DNA of 9,695 nucleotides from Hymenobacter sp. (lineage in GTDB: Bacteria; Bacteroidota; Bacteroidia; Cytophagales; Hymenobacteraceae): NCBI GenBank assembly GCA_025362615.1, contig JANYFQ010000055.1, positions 1 to 9,695 on the forward strand. Reading direction: 5' to 3'. Positions 1-6,457 of this stretch are shown here, piece by piece; positions within the stretch are counted from its first letter, which is position 1; each line of letters starts with the position of its first letter. The notes under the pieces are model-generated. The model worked only from the letters and a program-made list of their open reading frames with translations. It made no database searches and was not told the origin of the DNA. The translations under genes and the position numbers were made by a program.

Positions 1-130
1 GGTTTTTAGCCGAAAAAATCAGCGGTTGATGTATCTTTTTGGGGGGTTCAACGATTAAGGCACCATAGAAACCAGTTCAAGGCTTTATTTCGTAAGCAAT
101 AAGCCTGCTTGGCGCGGCTTACTCACTGCT
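1..130. other. Non-coding left edge of window
   Basis: I see no supportable complete gene here. Two frames run in from the left edge and stop soon, at 27-29 (TGA) and 56-58 (TAA). Either could be the last residues of a gene lying outside the window, but the stretch is too short to decide. A weak nested stem can be drawn from TAAGCC (100-105) to GGCTTA (116-121), with CGTAA (91-95) against TTACG (132-136) outside it. It has no T tract, so I do not call a terminator. Confidence 0.4.
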
Positions 131-254
131 GTTACGCGGGCAATTCGAGCGTCTTGTGTTTCAGGTTGTTTCTCGTTGCTTGTTGCGTTAGTGCCTCAAA
201 AACCGCCCAGAAACCACCAACAAGCAACAAGCAACAAGAAACAGCCCGCGTAAC
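131..254. repeat. Imperfect palindromic element with heptamer repeats upstream of the DUF2157 gene
   Basis: The outer arms are a perfect 11-nt inverted repeat, GTTACGCGGGC at 131-141 and its complement at 244-254. The inner arms, 167-186 and 224-243, match at 19 of 20 positions. The right arm is continuous (224-254), while the left arm is interrupted by 25 nt (142-166). The right arm contains three tandem CAACAAG heptamers (218-238), and the left arm has two degenerate complementary heptamers (172-185). The element ends 23 nt before the start of the membrane-protein gene, so it probably lies in that gene's promoter or leader. It resembles a dispersed palindromic repeat; mobility is inferred. 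Confidence 0.65.
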
Positions 255-277
255 ATCAGTTCATTACTCTTCCCATT

Positions 278-1510
278 TTGTCGCACAAATTTCTTCTCAC
301 CGAAAGTCCTGGCTGGGTGGCCGATGGCCTCATCAGCGAAGCGCAGCGGCAGGCGCTGCTGGCGCGGCACCCGCCCGGCGTGGTGCCGGTGGTGGGCCTG
401 TTGCCGTTGCTGGGCAGCGCGTTGGTGGGCCTGAGCCTGCTAAGCCTGGCCGCCGCCAACTGGCAGGGTTTGGCGGTGTCGGTGCGGCTGGCGCTGCTGC
501 TAGGCAGCGTGGCGGCGGCGTTTGGGGCGGGCAACCATTTCCGGGCGCGGGGCAACCGCAGCCTGGGCCACGGGCTGCTGGCGCTGGGGCTGGTGGGCGT
601 AGGGGCAAATGTGTTCCTCATCAGTCAGCTATTCAGCCAACTGGCAGCCCACGAAGGCAGCGGCCTGCTGGCCTGGGTGGCAGTGGGCGTGGCCCTGACG
701 CTCAGCTACCAAAGCCGCCTGCTGGCCCTAACCACGGTGCTGGCGGCGGCCGTGGCCCAAACTTACGCTGCGTTTGGGCTCGATGCCTACAGCTACGCCA
801 CGGCGGCCTTCACGGCAGCCGGGCTGGGTTGGTTTTGGTGGCGGCGGCCCGATGCGCTGCTTGGCCCCGTGCTGGCCACCGGGCTGCTGTGGCAGGCAGG
901 GGTGTGGGTGGCATTTAGTCACTCGAAAATTACCTGGTTTTTTGTGCCCGCCATGCTCATCTATGCCTTCGGTGACTGGCAACCCGACCGCCCCGCGAGC
1001 CGGGCGTTGCAAGGGCCGCCGCTGGTGGCGGCTTATTTATTTGCCCTGGGCCTGGCGCTGTTTGGCCAAACCGACGAATATGCCGGGCTGCTGCGCCCGC
1101 CACTTTTACCGTTTGCGGGGGCATTGGGGGCCGTTTTTGTCTTGTCAATGATGGGCAAGCGGGCACACGGCCGCCTGGTTTCGGCCCCCGACTGGCTCCT
1201 GCTGCTGCCCGGCTACTACCTGCCCGGCGGCTTGCCGCTGGCCATTGCCACCATCGTGGTGCTGTACGCCCACGCCGGCTCGGTGCTGGCCCGCGCCGGA
1301 CAGGATGCCGAGCAGCTCACGCTGGGCACCGTCCTGTTTATCATCGCCACGATGACGGCTTTTTTCAAGCTGACCTGGGCGTTTTTGGATAAGTCGCTGT
1401 TTTTCCTGCTCGGTGGGCTTTTGTTGCTGGGTTTGAGTTGGTTTTTGCGCCGTCGCAACGCGCGGCTGCTCAAAACCACCGCACTCCCCCCGGCGCAATC
1501 AGGGCCGTGA
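278..1510 (+). CDS. DUF2157-type multi-pass membrane protein
   Basis: This 410-residue protein is almost wholly hydrophobic, with about 12-13 likely membrane segments. These lie roughly at residues 34-59, 71-87, 98-113, 129-145, 147-165, 173-187, 195-213, 219-231, 248-263, 275-292, 305-332, 347-366 and 372-391. The short soluble N-terminus (WVADGLIS, 13-20), followed by a first helix and an ANW motif (60-62) before a second helix, is the layout I associate with DUF2157. The C-terminus is basic (RRR 391-393) and probably cytoplasmic. The biochemical role of the family is not known to me. The start is TTG at 278, since no ATG lies nearby in frame. A GTG at 317 would cut into the conserved-looking N-terminal motif, so I prefer the TTG. 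The last 41 nt overlap the 3' end of the convergent folate gene. Confidence 0.75.
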   Translation: MSHKFLLTESPGWVADGLISEAQRQALLARHPPGVVPVVGLLPLLGSALVGLSLLSLAAANWQGLAVSVRLALLLGSVAAAFGAGNHFRARGNRSLGHGLLALGLVGVGANVFLISQLFSQLAAHEGSGLLAWVAVGVALTLSYQSRLLALTTVLAAAVAQTYAAFGLDAYSYATAAFTAAGLGWFWWRRPDALLGPVLATGLLWQAGVWVAFSHSKITWFFVPAMLIYAFGDWQPDRPASRALQGPPLVAAYLFALGLALFGQTDEYAGLLRPPLLPFAGALGAVFVLSMMGKRAHGRLVSAPDWLLLLPGYYLPGGLPLAIATIVVLYAHAGSVLARAGQDAEQLTLGTVLFIIATMTAFFKLTWAFLDKSLFFLLGGLLLLGLSWFLRRRNARLLKTTALPPAQSGP

Positions 1511-2090
1511 GGCGAATGTCGGTAGTCTCCACGTCTTCGATGCTTATGGTGGGCTCGTCGTCCAGCAAATTCAGTCCGATGAAGGCCGTACCGGGCCGGC
1601 ACTGGGCCAGAAACCGGTCGTAAAAGCCGCCCCCGTAGCCCACGCGGTGCCCGGTGCGGTCGCAGGCCAGCAGCGGCACCAGCACTGCATCGAGTGAAGC
1701 GGGCGCTACTTCGGGCGTATCTGGCCCTGGTTCTTCAATGCCCCAACGGTTTTTGATGAGCAGGGTATCCGGCGTCAGCTCGTAGTGGCACAACAAAAAG
1801 CCGTCGGGCTGCACCACCGGCACGGCCAGCCGCACCGGCAATTTTTCGCCCCAAATCCAGCGGATGATTTCCCAGGTGTCCGGCTCGTTGCGGCGCACGA
1901 TGGGCAGAAAAACGTGCAGCCAGCGCCATTCCGCCACCGGAAACGCTCCGAACAACTGCTTGCGCAGCTCGCCGCTGCGGCGGGCCACTTCGGCGGCGGG
2001 CAGGGCCTGGCGGCGGGCCAGGGCGGCGCGGCGCAGGGCCAGTTTAACGGGGGCGGCGGGCTTCTCCGTAGGCGACAAATGGTTTGGCAT
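1470..2090 (-). CDS. 5-formyltetrahydrofolate cyclo-ligase (MTHFS family)
   Basis: The enzyme converts 5-formyl-THF plus ATP to 5,10-methenyl-THF in the cytoplasm, recovering folate from its storage form. In the 206-residue form from the ATG at 2090, the diagnostic glycine-rich signature GYGGGFYDRFL is at residues 151-161. It is preceded by a conserved aspartate and GHRV, and the substrate-side motif NRWGIEEP is at 114-121. An N-terminal K..LR pattern near residues 16-20 fits the ATP-binding start of the fold. The length is normal for the family. An in-frame TTG at 2102 would add four residues; the ATG is preferred. The start lies inside the upstream hypothetical gene (47-nt overlap, different frame), which suggests coupled translation. 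The 3' end overlaps the convergent DUF2157 gene by 41 nt. The family is variously called ygfA, fau or yqgN, so no symbol is given. Confidence 0.93.
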   Translation of the reverse strand: MPNHLSPTEKPAAPVKLALRRAALARRQALPAAEVARRSGELRKQLFGAFPVAEWRWLHVFLPIVRRNEPDTWEIIRWIWGEKLPVRLAVPVVQPDGFLLCHYELTPDTLLIKNRWGIEEPGPDTPEVAPASLDAVLVPLLACDRTGHRVGYGGGFYDRFLAQCRPGTAFIGLNLLDDEPTISIEDVETTDIRLTALIAPGGVRWF

Positions 2091-2655
2091 CGGGGTAAGC
2101 AACCTTGATTAATCCGTCGTTGAGGCGAACTTTGATTTTGCCAAATTGGAACAGGGGGCGCACGTTGCCGGCAAGTGGCTGAAAGTAGTAGTCGTCGTAG
2201 AACGCAACACCTTTCCGGCACATTTTGATGCGCAACAAGTCAAAGGCGTAATAGAAAGCCAGGTTGGTTTTTCCCACAACGTAGTAGTCGGGGTTTTGCG
2301 CCGGCTGTTTCTTGAAAACAATGCCCCGTTTGTTTGCCCGCAAGGCCGATTGTACCGCCGCATCGCGCATCAACGGTGCAGCGTCAAACCGCAAGGTGTC
2401 AGCTGAGCCGGCACAGTAGTGCTCCAGCAAGCTGGCTGCAAGCGGAAAACGTACCGCGCCGTAGCAGCGCATACCCGAATAAGTTGCTCGAAGAATTACT
2501 TTGTCAAGCCAGGTATTCTGGTGGTCGAATGCCCGCCGCTCGATGCCGGAAAAGAGTCGTTGAGTAGCGCCAAAATCGCCGGTCAGAAAAACAAGCGCTG
2601 CGCCGGCAGCAAAAAGTAAAAGTGTTGCCAACGCAAAACGCTTTACTGCTTTCAC
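2044..2655 (-). CDS. Hypothetical membrane-anchored or secreted protein
   Basis: I do not recognise this 203-residue protein. Its N-terminus is a basic stretch (K2, K5, R6) followed by a hydrophobic segment at about residues 7-24, which fits an uncleaved signal anchor or signal peptide. There is no lipobox cysteine. The rest is soluble, rich in Tyr, Phe, Arg and Lys, with an aromatic run FYDDYYF at 152-158 and three cysteines (64, 81, 146). The start is GTG at 2655; it overlaps the bshC stop by 4 nt (GTGA), the classic arrangement for translational coupling. The 3' end runs 47 nt into the folate gene. This tight packing and the intact 612-nt frame argue that it is real. An envelope role is inferred only from the N-terminus. 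Confidence 0.75.
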   Translation of the reverse strand: MKAVKRFALATLLLFAAGAALVFLTGDFGATQRLFSGIERRAFDHQNTWLDKVILRATYSGMRCYGAVRFPLAASLLEHYCAGSADTLRFDAAPLMRDAAVQSALRANKRGIVFKKQPAQNPDYYVVGKTNLAFYYAFDLLRIKMCRKGVAFYDDYYFQPLAGNVRPLFQFGKIKVRLNDGLIKVAYPDAKPFVAYGEARRPR

Positions 2656-4208
2656 GTGCCCAAGCCCTCCTCCAAAACCGCAAACTCCAGCCCCAACGGT
2701 TCAAACGCCGCCAGCAAGTCGTCTATAAAACCAGGGTTATTCAGCAGCACACTCAGCACGTTGTCGCTGCGCTCCTGCAAGCTGCCGCCGGGAAAAAGCT
2801 TTTCTTTGAGGGCGGCGAGCTGCGCGTAGGCAGTTTCGTGCTTGGTTTCGGCGGCTTTGCTGAGGCGTTTTTCGAGGCCGGCGAGGGCGGCGGCGGCTTT
2901 CTGGGCTTCGGCCGCCACGGCCTTCACCAGCGTGGGGTCGAGGCGCTGGGCCAGGGCCGCCACTTGGTCGAAGGTGGTTTTGAGCTGGGCTTGCTGCTCG
3001 CTGAGGCTGATTTCTTCCTGACCCAGGGCAGTGCCGACTTGCTTTTTGAGGTCGGTCAGTGGCTTGAATAAATCGGCCGTTTCGAGGCCCAGCTTGCGCA
3101 TTTTGCCAACATTGGCGCGGCTCAGGTACAGGGCCGAGTTGCGGGGCAACACGATGGGAAACGGCACCTCAAAGGCCGCAAACACGTCCTTCAGCTGAAA
3201 CCAATACGCCACTTCGGCCCCGCCGCCGATGTAGGCCACGTTGGGCAGCAGCAGCTCCTGGTACACCGGCCGCAGCACTACGTTGGGGCTGAATTGCGCC
3301 GGGTTTTGGCGGGCTTGGGCCAGCAAATTGGCGGGGCCGTCGGGGGCGGGCTCCAGGCGCTGGCGCTGGCCTTCGGCGTTGATGACGAAGAGATTGAGGG
3401 GCCGCGAATACACCTGCGGCTTGTAGCCGGCGGCTTCGAGGCGGGCGTTGGTGGCCTGCACGGCGGCGTTGGATACTTGTCCTTCGATTTCCTTTTCCAG
3501 CACCGGCAGCAGCGCCTGTTTGAGGGCGGGCCGGTCGGCATCGAGCGATACCAGGCCGTAGGTGCCAAACAGAGCATCTACCAGGCGGCGCGTGGCGTCG
3601 GCGAGGGTAGCGGCCCCGGCGTAGACTTCGCGGAAAACGGCGGGCACTTCGGGCGGCAGCTGGCTTAGTACTTGGTCGTCCAGGCCCGTCAGGGGCAGGC
3701 GGCCCACTGGCCCGCCGGTGCCCGCCGCGTCCCACCGATACGCCTTGCCAAAAAGCGCAAAGTGGTTGATTTCGGCAAAGTCGTGGTCTTCCGAAGCCAG
3801 CCAGTACACCGGCACGAAATCGTAGAGCGGGTAAGCCGCCTTCAACTCCCGGCTCAACTTAATGGCCGACACAATTTTATAAACGAAATAAAGCGGCCCC
3901 GTCATCAAAGCCAATTGGTGCCCCGTGGTCACGGTAAACGTGTTTTGCTGGGCCAGCAGCGCGATGTTGGCCGCCACGGCGGGCGGCGTTTCGGTCCCGT
4001 ACTGGGCTTGCAGGGCCGTTACCAGTCGCTGCCGCGCTTCGGGGGAGTAAGCGGCACGCTTTTCCTCGATTTGTGCCGCAAAATTTTCCAGCGAAGGCCA
4101 ACGGTGGTAGAATGCGGCCAGTTCGGGTTTTTGGGCGATGTAGTCCGTCAGCAGGCCAGAAAAGGCACCGGTTTCGGTGTAAGGTGTTTGAGTACAGTGG
4201 GTCGGCAT
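2652..4208 (-). CDS. bshC: Bacillithiol biosynthesis cysteine-adding enzyme BshC
   Basis: BshC is the putative cysteine ligase that adds L-cysteine to glucosaminyl-malate in the last step of bacillithiol synthesis. The 518-residue length is close to the family norm. Motifs seen are TTGHQ at 94-98 (the HIGH-like nucleotide-binding motif) followed by TGPLYFVYK (103-111), VYWLASEDHDFAEINH (134-149), SPNVVLRPVYQE (308-319) and PNVAYIGGGAEVAYW (322-336). An Ala/Gln/Lys/Glu-rich stretch at about 400-470 should form the family's C-terminal coiled coil, followed by FPGGSLQER (472-480). The start is ATG at 4208. It lies only 5 nt beyond a T tract that follows a palindrome, leaving almost no room for a separate promoter. 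The stop overlaps the next gene by 4 nt. The other bacillithiol genes (bshA, bshB) are not in the window. Confidence 0.95.
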   Translation of the reverse strand: MPTHCTQTPYTETGAFSGLLTDYIAQKPELAAFYHRWPSLENFAAQIEEKRAAYSPEARQRLVTALQAQYGTETPPAVAANIALLAQQNTFTVTTGHQLALMTGPLYFVYKIVSAIKLSRELKAAYPLYDFVPVYWLASEDHDFAEINHFALFGKAYRWDAAGTGGPVGRLPLTGLDDQVLSQLPPEVPAVFREVYAGAATLADATRRLVDALFGTYGLVSLDADRPALKQALLPVLEKEIEGQVSNAAVQATNARLEAAGYKPQVYSRPLNLFVINAEGQRQRLEPAPDGPANLLAQARQNPAQFSPNVVLRPVYQELLLPNVAYIGGGAEVAYWFQLKDVFAAFEVPFPIVLPRNSALYLSRANVGKMRKLGLETADLFKPLTDLKKQVGTALGQEEISLSEQQAQLKTTFDQVAALAQRLDPTLVKAVAAEAQKAAAALAGLEKRLSKAAETKHETAYAQLAALKEKLFPGGSLQERSDNVLSVLLNNPGFIDDLLAAFEPLGLEFAVLEEGLGT

Positions 4209-4213
4209 CGGGC

Positions 4214-4296
4214 AAAAAAATAGCGCACAGAGTTCACAGATTTAAAAGGAGTTATCGTAGCCTTTGTACTCCGTGAAACTCTGTGAACTCTGTGCG
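4214..4296 (-). terminator. Possible terminator or attenuator after rimO
   Basis: Read on the minus strand, the 17-bp stem is followed by GCTA and then seven T residues (complement of 4214-4220), the order of an intrinsic terminator. The 39-nt loop is long for one. If it terminates, bshC, whose ATG is at 4208, would be cut off from rimO transcription with no space for its own promoter. Partial read-through or attenuation is therefore more plausible than a full stop. Confidence 0.4.
4224..4296. repeat. Palindromic intergenic repeat between rimO and bshC
   Basis: A perfect 17-nt inverted repeat (4224-4240 and 4280-4296) encloses 39 nt. Inside that, GGAGT (4248-4252) can pair with ACTCC (4268-4272). 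The right arm carries tandem copies of the 9-mer AACTCTGTG. The element begins 5 nt after the rimO stop and fills most of the 93-nt gap. Repeats built on this CTCTGTG motif are, from general knowledge, common in Bacteroidota intergenic DNA, so I read it as a dispersed repeat that also forms a hairpin in RNA. Confidence 0.8.
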
Positions 4297-4301
4297 AAAA
4301 A

Positions 4302-5618
4302 TTATTTAACCAGCACCCCGTACAAATCAAAGTCGGTGGCGGAGGTAATCTCAACCTGAGCGAAATCGCCTAGGCGCACAAAGGTGTTCGCTTCCACCGG
4401 CACCAGCACTTCGTTGTCCACTTCGGGCGAGTCGAATTGGGTGCGGCCCACGAAATGGCCGCTTTCCTTGCGGTCGAACAATACCTTGTGCGTCTGGCCG
4501 ATGCGGGCCTCATTCAACTCCAGCGAAATGCCCTGTTGCAGCTCCATCACGGCATCGGCGCGTTGTTGCTTTACCTCGGCGGGCACGTCGTCGGGCAAGC
4601 TGTGCGCGTGGGTGTTTTCTTCGTGCGAGTAGGTGAAAATGCCCAGGCGCTCGAAGCGGGTGTCTTCCACAAACTTGTACATTTCCTCGAAATCAGCCTC
4701 CGTTTCGCCGGGGTGGCCGCTGATGAGCGTAGTGCGGAGCGCAATGCCCGGCACCCGCTGCCGGATGGTGTCCACCAGCTCGGAGGTGCGGCGGCGGGTG
4801 ATGCCCCGTCGCATGATTTTCAGCATATTATCCGACCCGTGCTGCAAAGGCATATCGAGGTACTTGCAAATGTTTTCGCGCTCGGCCATCACGTCCAGCG
4901 CTTCCAACGGAAACTGCGAGGGGTAGGCGTATTGCAGCCGTATCCAGTCGATGCCGGGCACGTCGGAAAGGTGGCGGAGCAGGTCCGGGAGCTTGCGCTC
5001 GCCGTAGGCTTGCAGGCCGTAATAAGTCAGGTCCTGGGCGATGAGAATCAGCTCCTTGGTGCCCTGGGCGGCCAGGCGTTTGGCATCGCGCACCAGGTCG
5101 TCCATTGTTCTATCGACGTGCTTGCCGCGCATGAGCGGGATGGCGCAAAACGAGCAGGGCCGGTTGCAGCCTTCAGCAATTTTGAAATAAGCGTAGTGGC
5201 GCGGCGTGGTCAGCAGCCGTTCGCCCACGAGTTCGTGCTTGTAGTCGGCGTTGAGAACCTTCAGCATCTGCGGCAATTCCAAGGTGCCAAAGTAGGCATC
5301 GACCTGCGGGATTTCTACCTCCAACTCGTCCTTGTAACGCTGCGAGAGGCAGCCGGTGACGTAGAGTTTTTCGAGGCGGCCGGCTTCCTTTTCGTCGGCG
5401 TAGCGCAGGATGGTGTCAATGCTTTCCTGCTTGGCGTTGTCGATGAAGCCGCAGGTGTTGATGATGACGATGTTGGCATCGTTCTTGGCCGACTCGTGGG
5501 TCACGGCGATGTCGTTGGCCTGGAGCTGGCCCATCAGGACTTCGCTGTCCACGATGTTTTTGGAACAGCCGAGGGTGATGACGTTTACTTTGTTTTGGGT
5601 GGAATTTCTAACTTTCAC
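4302..5618 (-). CDS. rimO: Ribosomal protein S12 methylthiotransferase RimO
   Basis: RimO is a radical-SAM enzyme with two iron-sulfur clusters that adds a methylthio group to the conserved aspartate of ribosomal protein S12. The 438-residue protein has the full domain order. The N-terminal methylthiotransferase domain has cluster cysteines C18 (LGCSKN), C56 (NTCGF) and C90 (VTGC). The radical-SAM core has the CxxxCxxC triad C151, C155 and C158 (GCNRPCSFCAIP), and the DMPLQHGSD segment follows further along. A C-terminal TRAM domain spans about 372-438. LGCSKN and MPLQHGSDNML favour RimO over MiaB. The start is GTG at 5618, giving a normal N-terminus just before VNVITLGCSKN. The first 3 nt upstream are followed by a 40-nt dispersed repeat, so its leader is repeat-derived. 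Confidence 0.96.
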   Translation of the reverse strand: MKVRNSTQNKVNVITLGCSKNIVDSEVLMGQLQANDIAVTHESAKNDANIVIINTCGFIDNAKQESIDTILRYADEKEAGRLEKLYVTGCLSQRYKDELEVEIPQVDAYFGTLELPQMLKVLNADYKHELVGERLLTTPRHYAYFKIAEGCNRPCSFCAIPLMRGKHVDRTMDDLVRDAKRLAAQGTKELILIAQDLTYYGLQAYGERKLPDLLRHLSDVPGIDWIRLQYAYPSQFPLEALDVMAERENICKYLDMPLQHGSDNMLKIMRRGITRRRTSELVDTIRQRVPGIALRTTLISGHPGETEADFEEMYKFVEDTRFERLGIFTYSHEENTHAHSLPDDVPAEVKQQRADAVMELQQGISLELNEARIGQTHKVLFDRKESGHFVGRTQFDSPEVDNEVLVPVEANTFVRLGDFAQVEITSATDFDLYGVLVK

Positions 5619-5621
5619 AAA

Positions 5622-5661
5622 TCGCTGATTTTAAGGCTGATTAATCGTGATTTCGCTGATT
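5622..5661 (-). repeat. 40-nt dispersed repeat, copy A (inverted relative to copy B)
   Basis: Read on the minus strand, this sequence matches copy B at 6419-6457 at about 36 of 40 positions (three substitutions and one indel). It contains two direct CGCTGATT words on the plus strand (5623-5630 and 5654-5661) around a related GGCTGATT. It lies between the Uma2-type gene and the rimO start codon, in opposite orientation to copy B, so the pair brackets the Uma2 gene as inverted repeats. Confidence 0.75.
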
Positions 5662-5707
5662 AATGTGCTGTAAGCGAAGTCGGAAGAATGGTTGATTTTA
5701 GTTGCGC

Positions 5708-6331
5708 TTACCGCAACGTGGCCAGCGCAAACACAAACCCCGGCAGCACGTCTTCTCCGCTCAGCGTTTCGCCGAACGACTTCACCACGCTCACCGAGCC
5801 GTCGGCGCGGAAGGTGCGGGCGGTTTCAGTTTTCGGGTCGATGAGCCAGGCCAGGCGGCAGCCGTTGGCAATGTATTCCTGCATTTTAAGGGTAAGGTCA
5901 GTCAGGGAGTCGGAGGGGCTGAGCAGCTCGATGACAAAGTCGGGGCATAGGGGCGGAAACCTGGCCTGGTCGTCGGCCGAAACGGCCTGCCACACCTCTA
6001 TGCGCACCCAGGCCGCATCGGGCGAGCGCACCGCGCCGTTGGCGAGCCGGAAGCCGGTGGAGGAGTCGAAGGCCAGGCCGGTGCGGTTGTCTTCGGCCCA
6101 CACTTGCAGCCGAGCGAGTAATTTAATGTTGCGGTTGCCCGTCGTTCCTCCGGTCATGGTCAGTAGCTCAATGGTGCCGTCGGCGCGGCGTTCAAATTTC
6201 TGGTCGCGGTTCTGCTGGCAGAAGGCGTAGAACTCGTCGTCGCCGAGGTGTTGCAGGAAGTCGGCCAGGGTTTGGCGCGGGGCGGTCAGGGCCTCGGTGG
6301 CCGCCATCGGAACGGGGTGCAGTACTGTCAT
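5708..6331 (-). CDS. Uma2 family (DUF820) putative endonuclease, PD-(D/E)XK fold
   Basis: This 207-residue protein belongs to the Uma2/DUF820 group of restriction-endonuclease-like proteins. These are much expanded in some bacteria, and their biological role is poorly known. The fold signature is visible: SPDAAW (103-108, D105), CPDFVIELLSPSDS (129-142, with D131 and E135), a helix with K149, and LAWLIDP (160-166). These supply the acidic and lysine residues expected of the active site, so the protein looks intact. The ATG at 6331 is chosen; a TTG at 6346 would add five residues and is less likely. The gene stands alone between two housekeeping genes, with no toxin or antitoxin partner, and is flanked on both sides by inverted copies of a 40-nt repeat. 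That suggests it may have been brought in or rearranged as a unit. Confidence 0.9.
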   Translation of the reverse strand: MTVLHPVPMAATEALTAPRQTLADFLQHLGDDEFYAFCQQNRDQKFERRADGTIELLTMTGGTTGNRNIKLLARLQVWAEDNRTGLAFDSSTGFRLANGAVRSPDAAWVRIEVWQAVSADDQARFPPLCPDFVIELLSPSDSLTDLTLKMQEYIANGCRLAWLIDPKTETARTFRADGSVSVVKSFGETLSGEDVLPGFVFALATLR

Positions 6332-6418
6332 GGCAGAAGCAAACAAAGGTCAAAAACAAAACAATTCAAACCCGCTAGGCAGGGAGCGGCTCAAAGCAAC
6401 AAACCAACCAACACTTTC
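6332..6418. other. Short intergenic gap upstream of the Uma2 gene
   Basis: This gap must hold any promoter or leader of the Uma2-type gene. I see no match to the Bacteroidota TAnnTTTG box. The only structure is a weak 5-bp hairpin, CCGCT to AGCGG (about 6372-6389). Read-through from pheS is possible. Confidence 0.3.
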
Positions 6419-6457
6419 AATCAGCAAAATCACGGTTAATCAGCCTTAAATCAGTGA
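6419..6457 (+). repeat. 40-nt dispersed repeat, copy B, overlapping the pheS 3' end
   Basis: This is the inverted partner of copy A at 5622-5661. Its last 12 nt overlap pheS and encode the final Ser-Leu-Ile and the TAA stop. The repeat therefore sets where PheS ends. Confidence 0.75.

Noticed and set aside
2..58. The C-terminal end of an upstream gene entering the window.
   Set aside because: Two frames are open for only 9 and 18 codons from the edge; neither can be supported over the other or over chance.
109..918. A 269-residue plus-strand frame overlapping the DUF2157 gene.
   Set aside because: It is Arg/Gly/Ala-rich with no hydrophobic pattern, while the other frame gives regular membrane helices throughout.
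4437..5663. A 408-residue plus-strand open frame opposite rimO.
   Set aside because: rimO has all its catalytic motifs on the other strand; the long antisense frame is a by-product of GC-rich codon usage.
5708..6331. The Uma2 gene as part of a toxin-antitoxin or defence operon.
   Set aside because: Its neighbours are pheS and rimO, and no partner gene or small antitoxin-like frame lies in the adjoining gaps.
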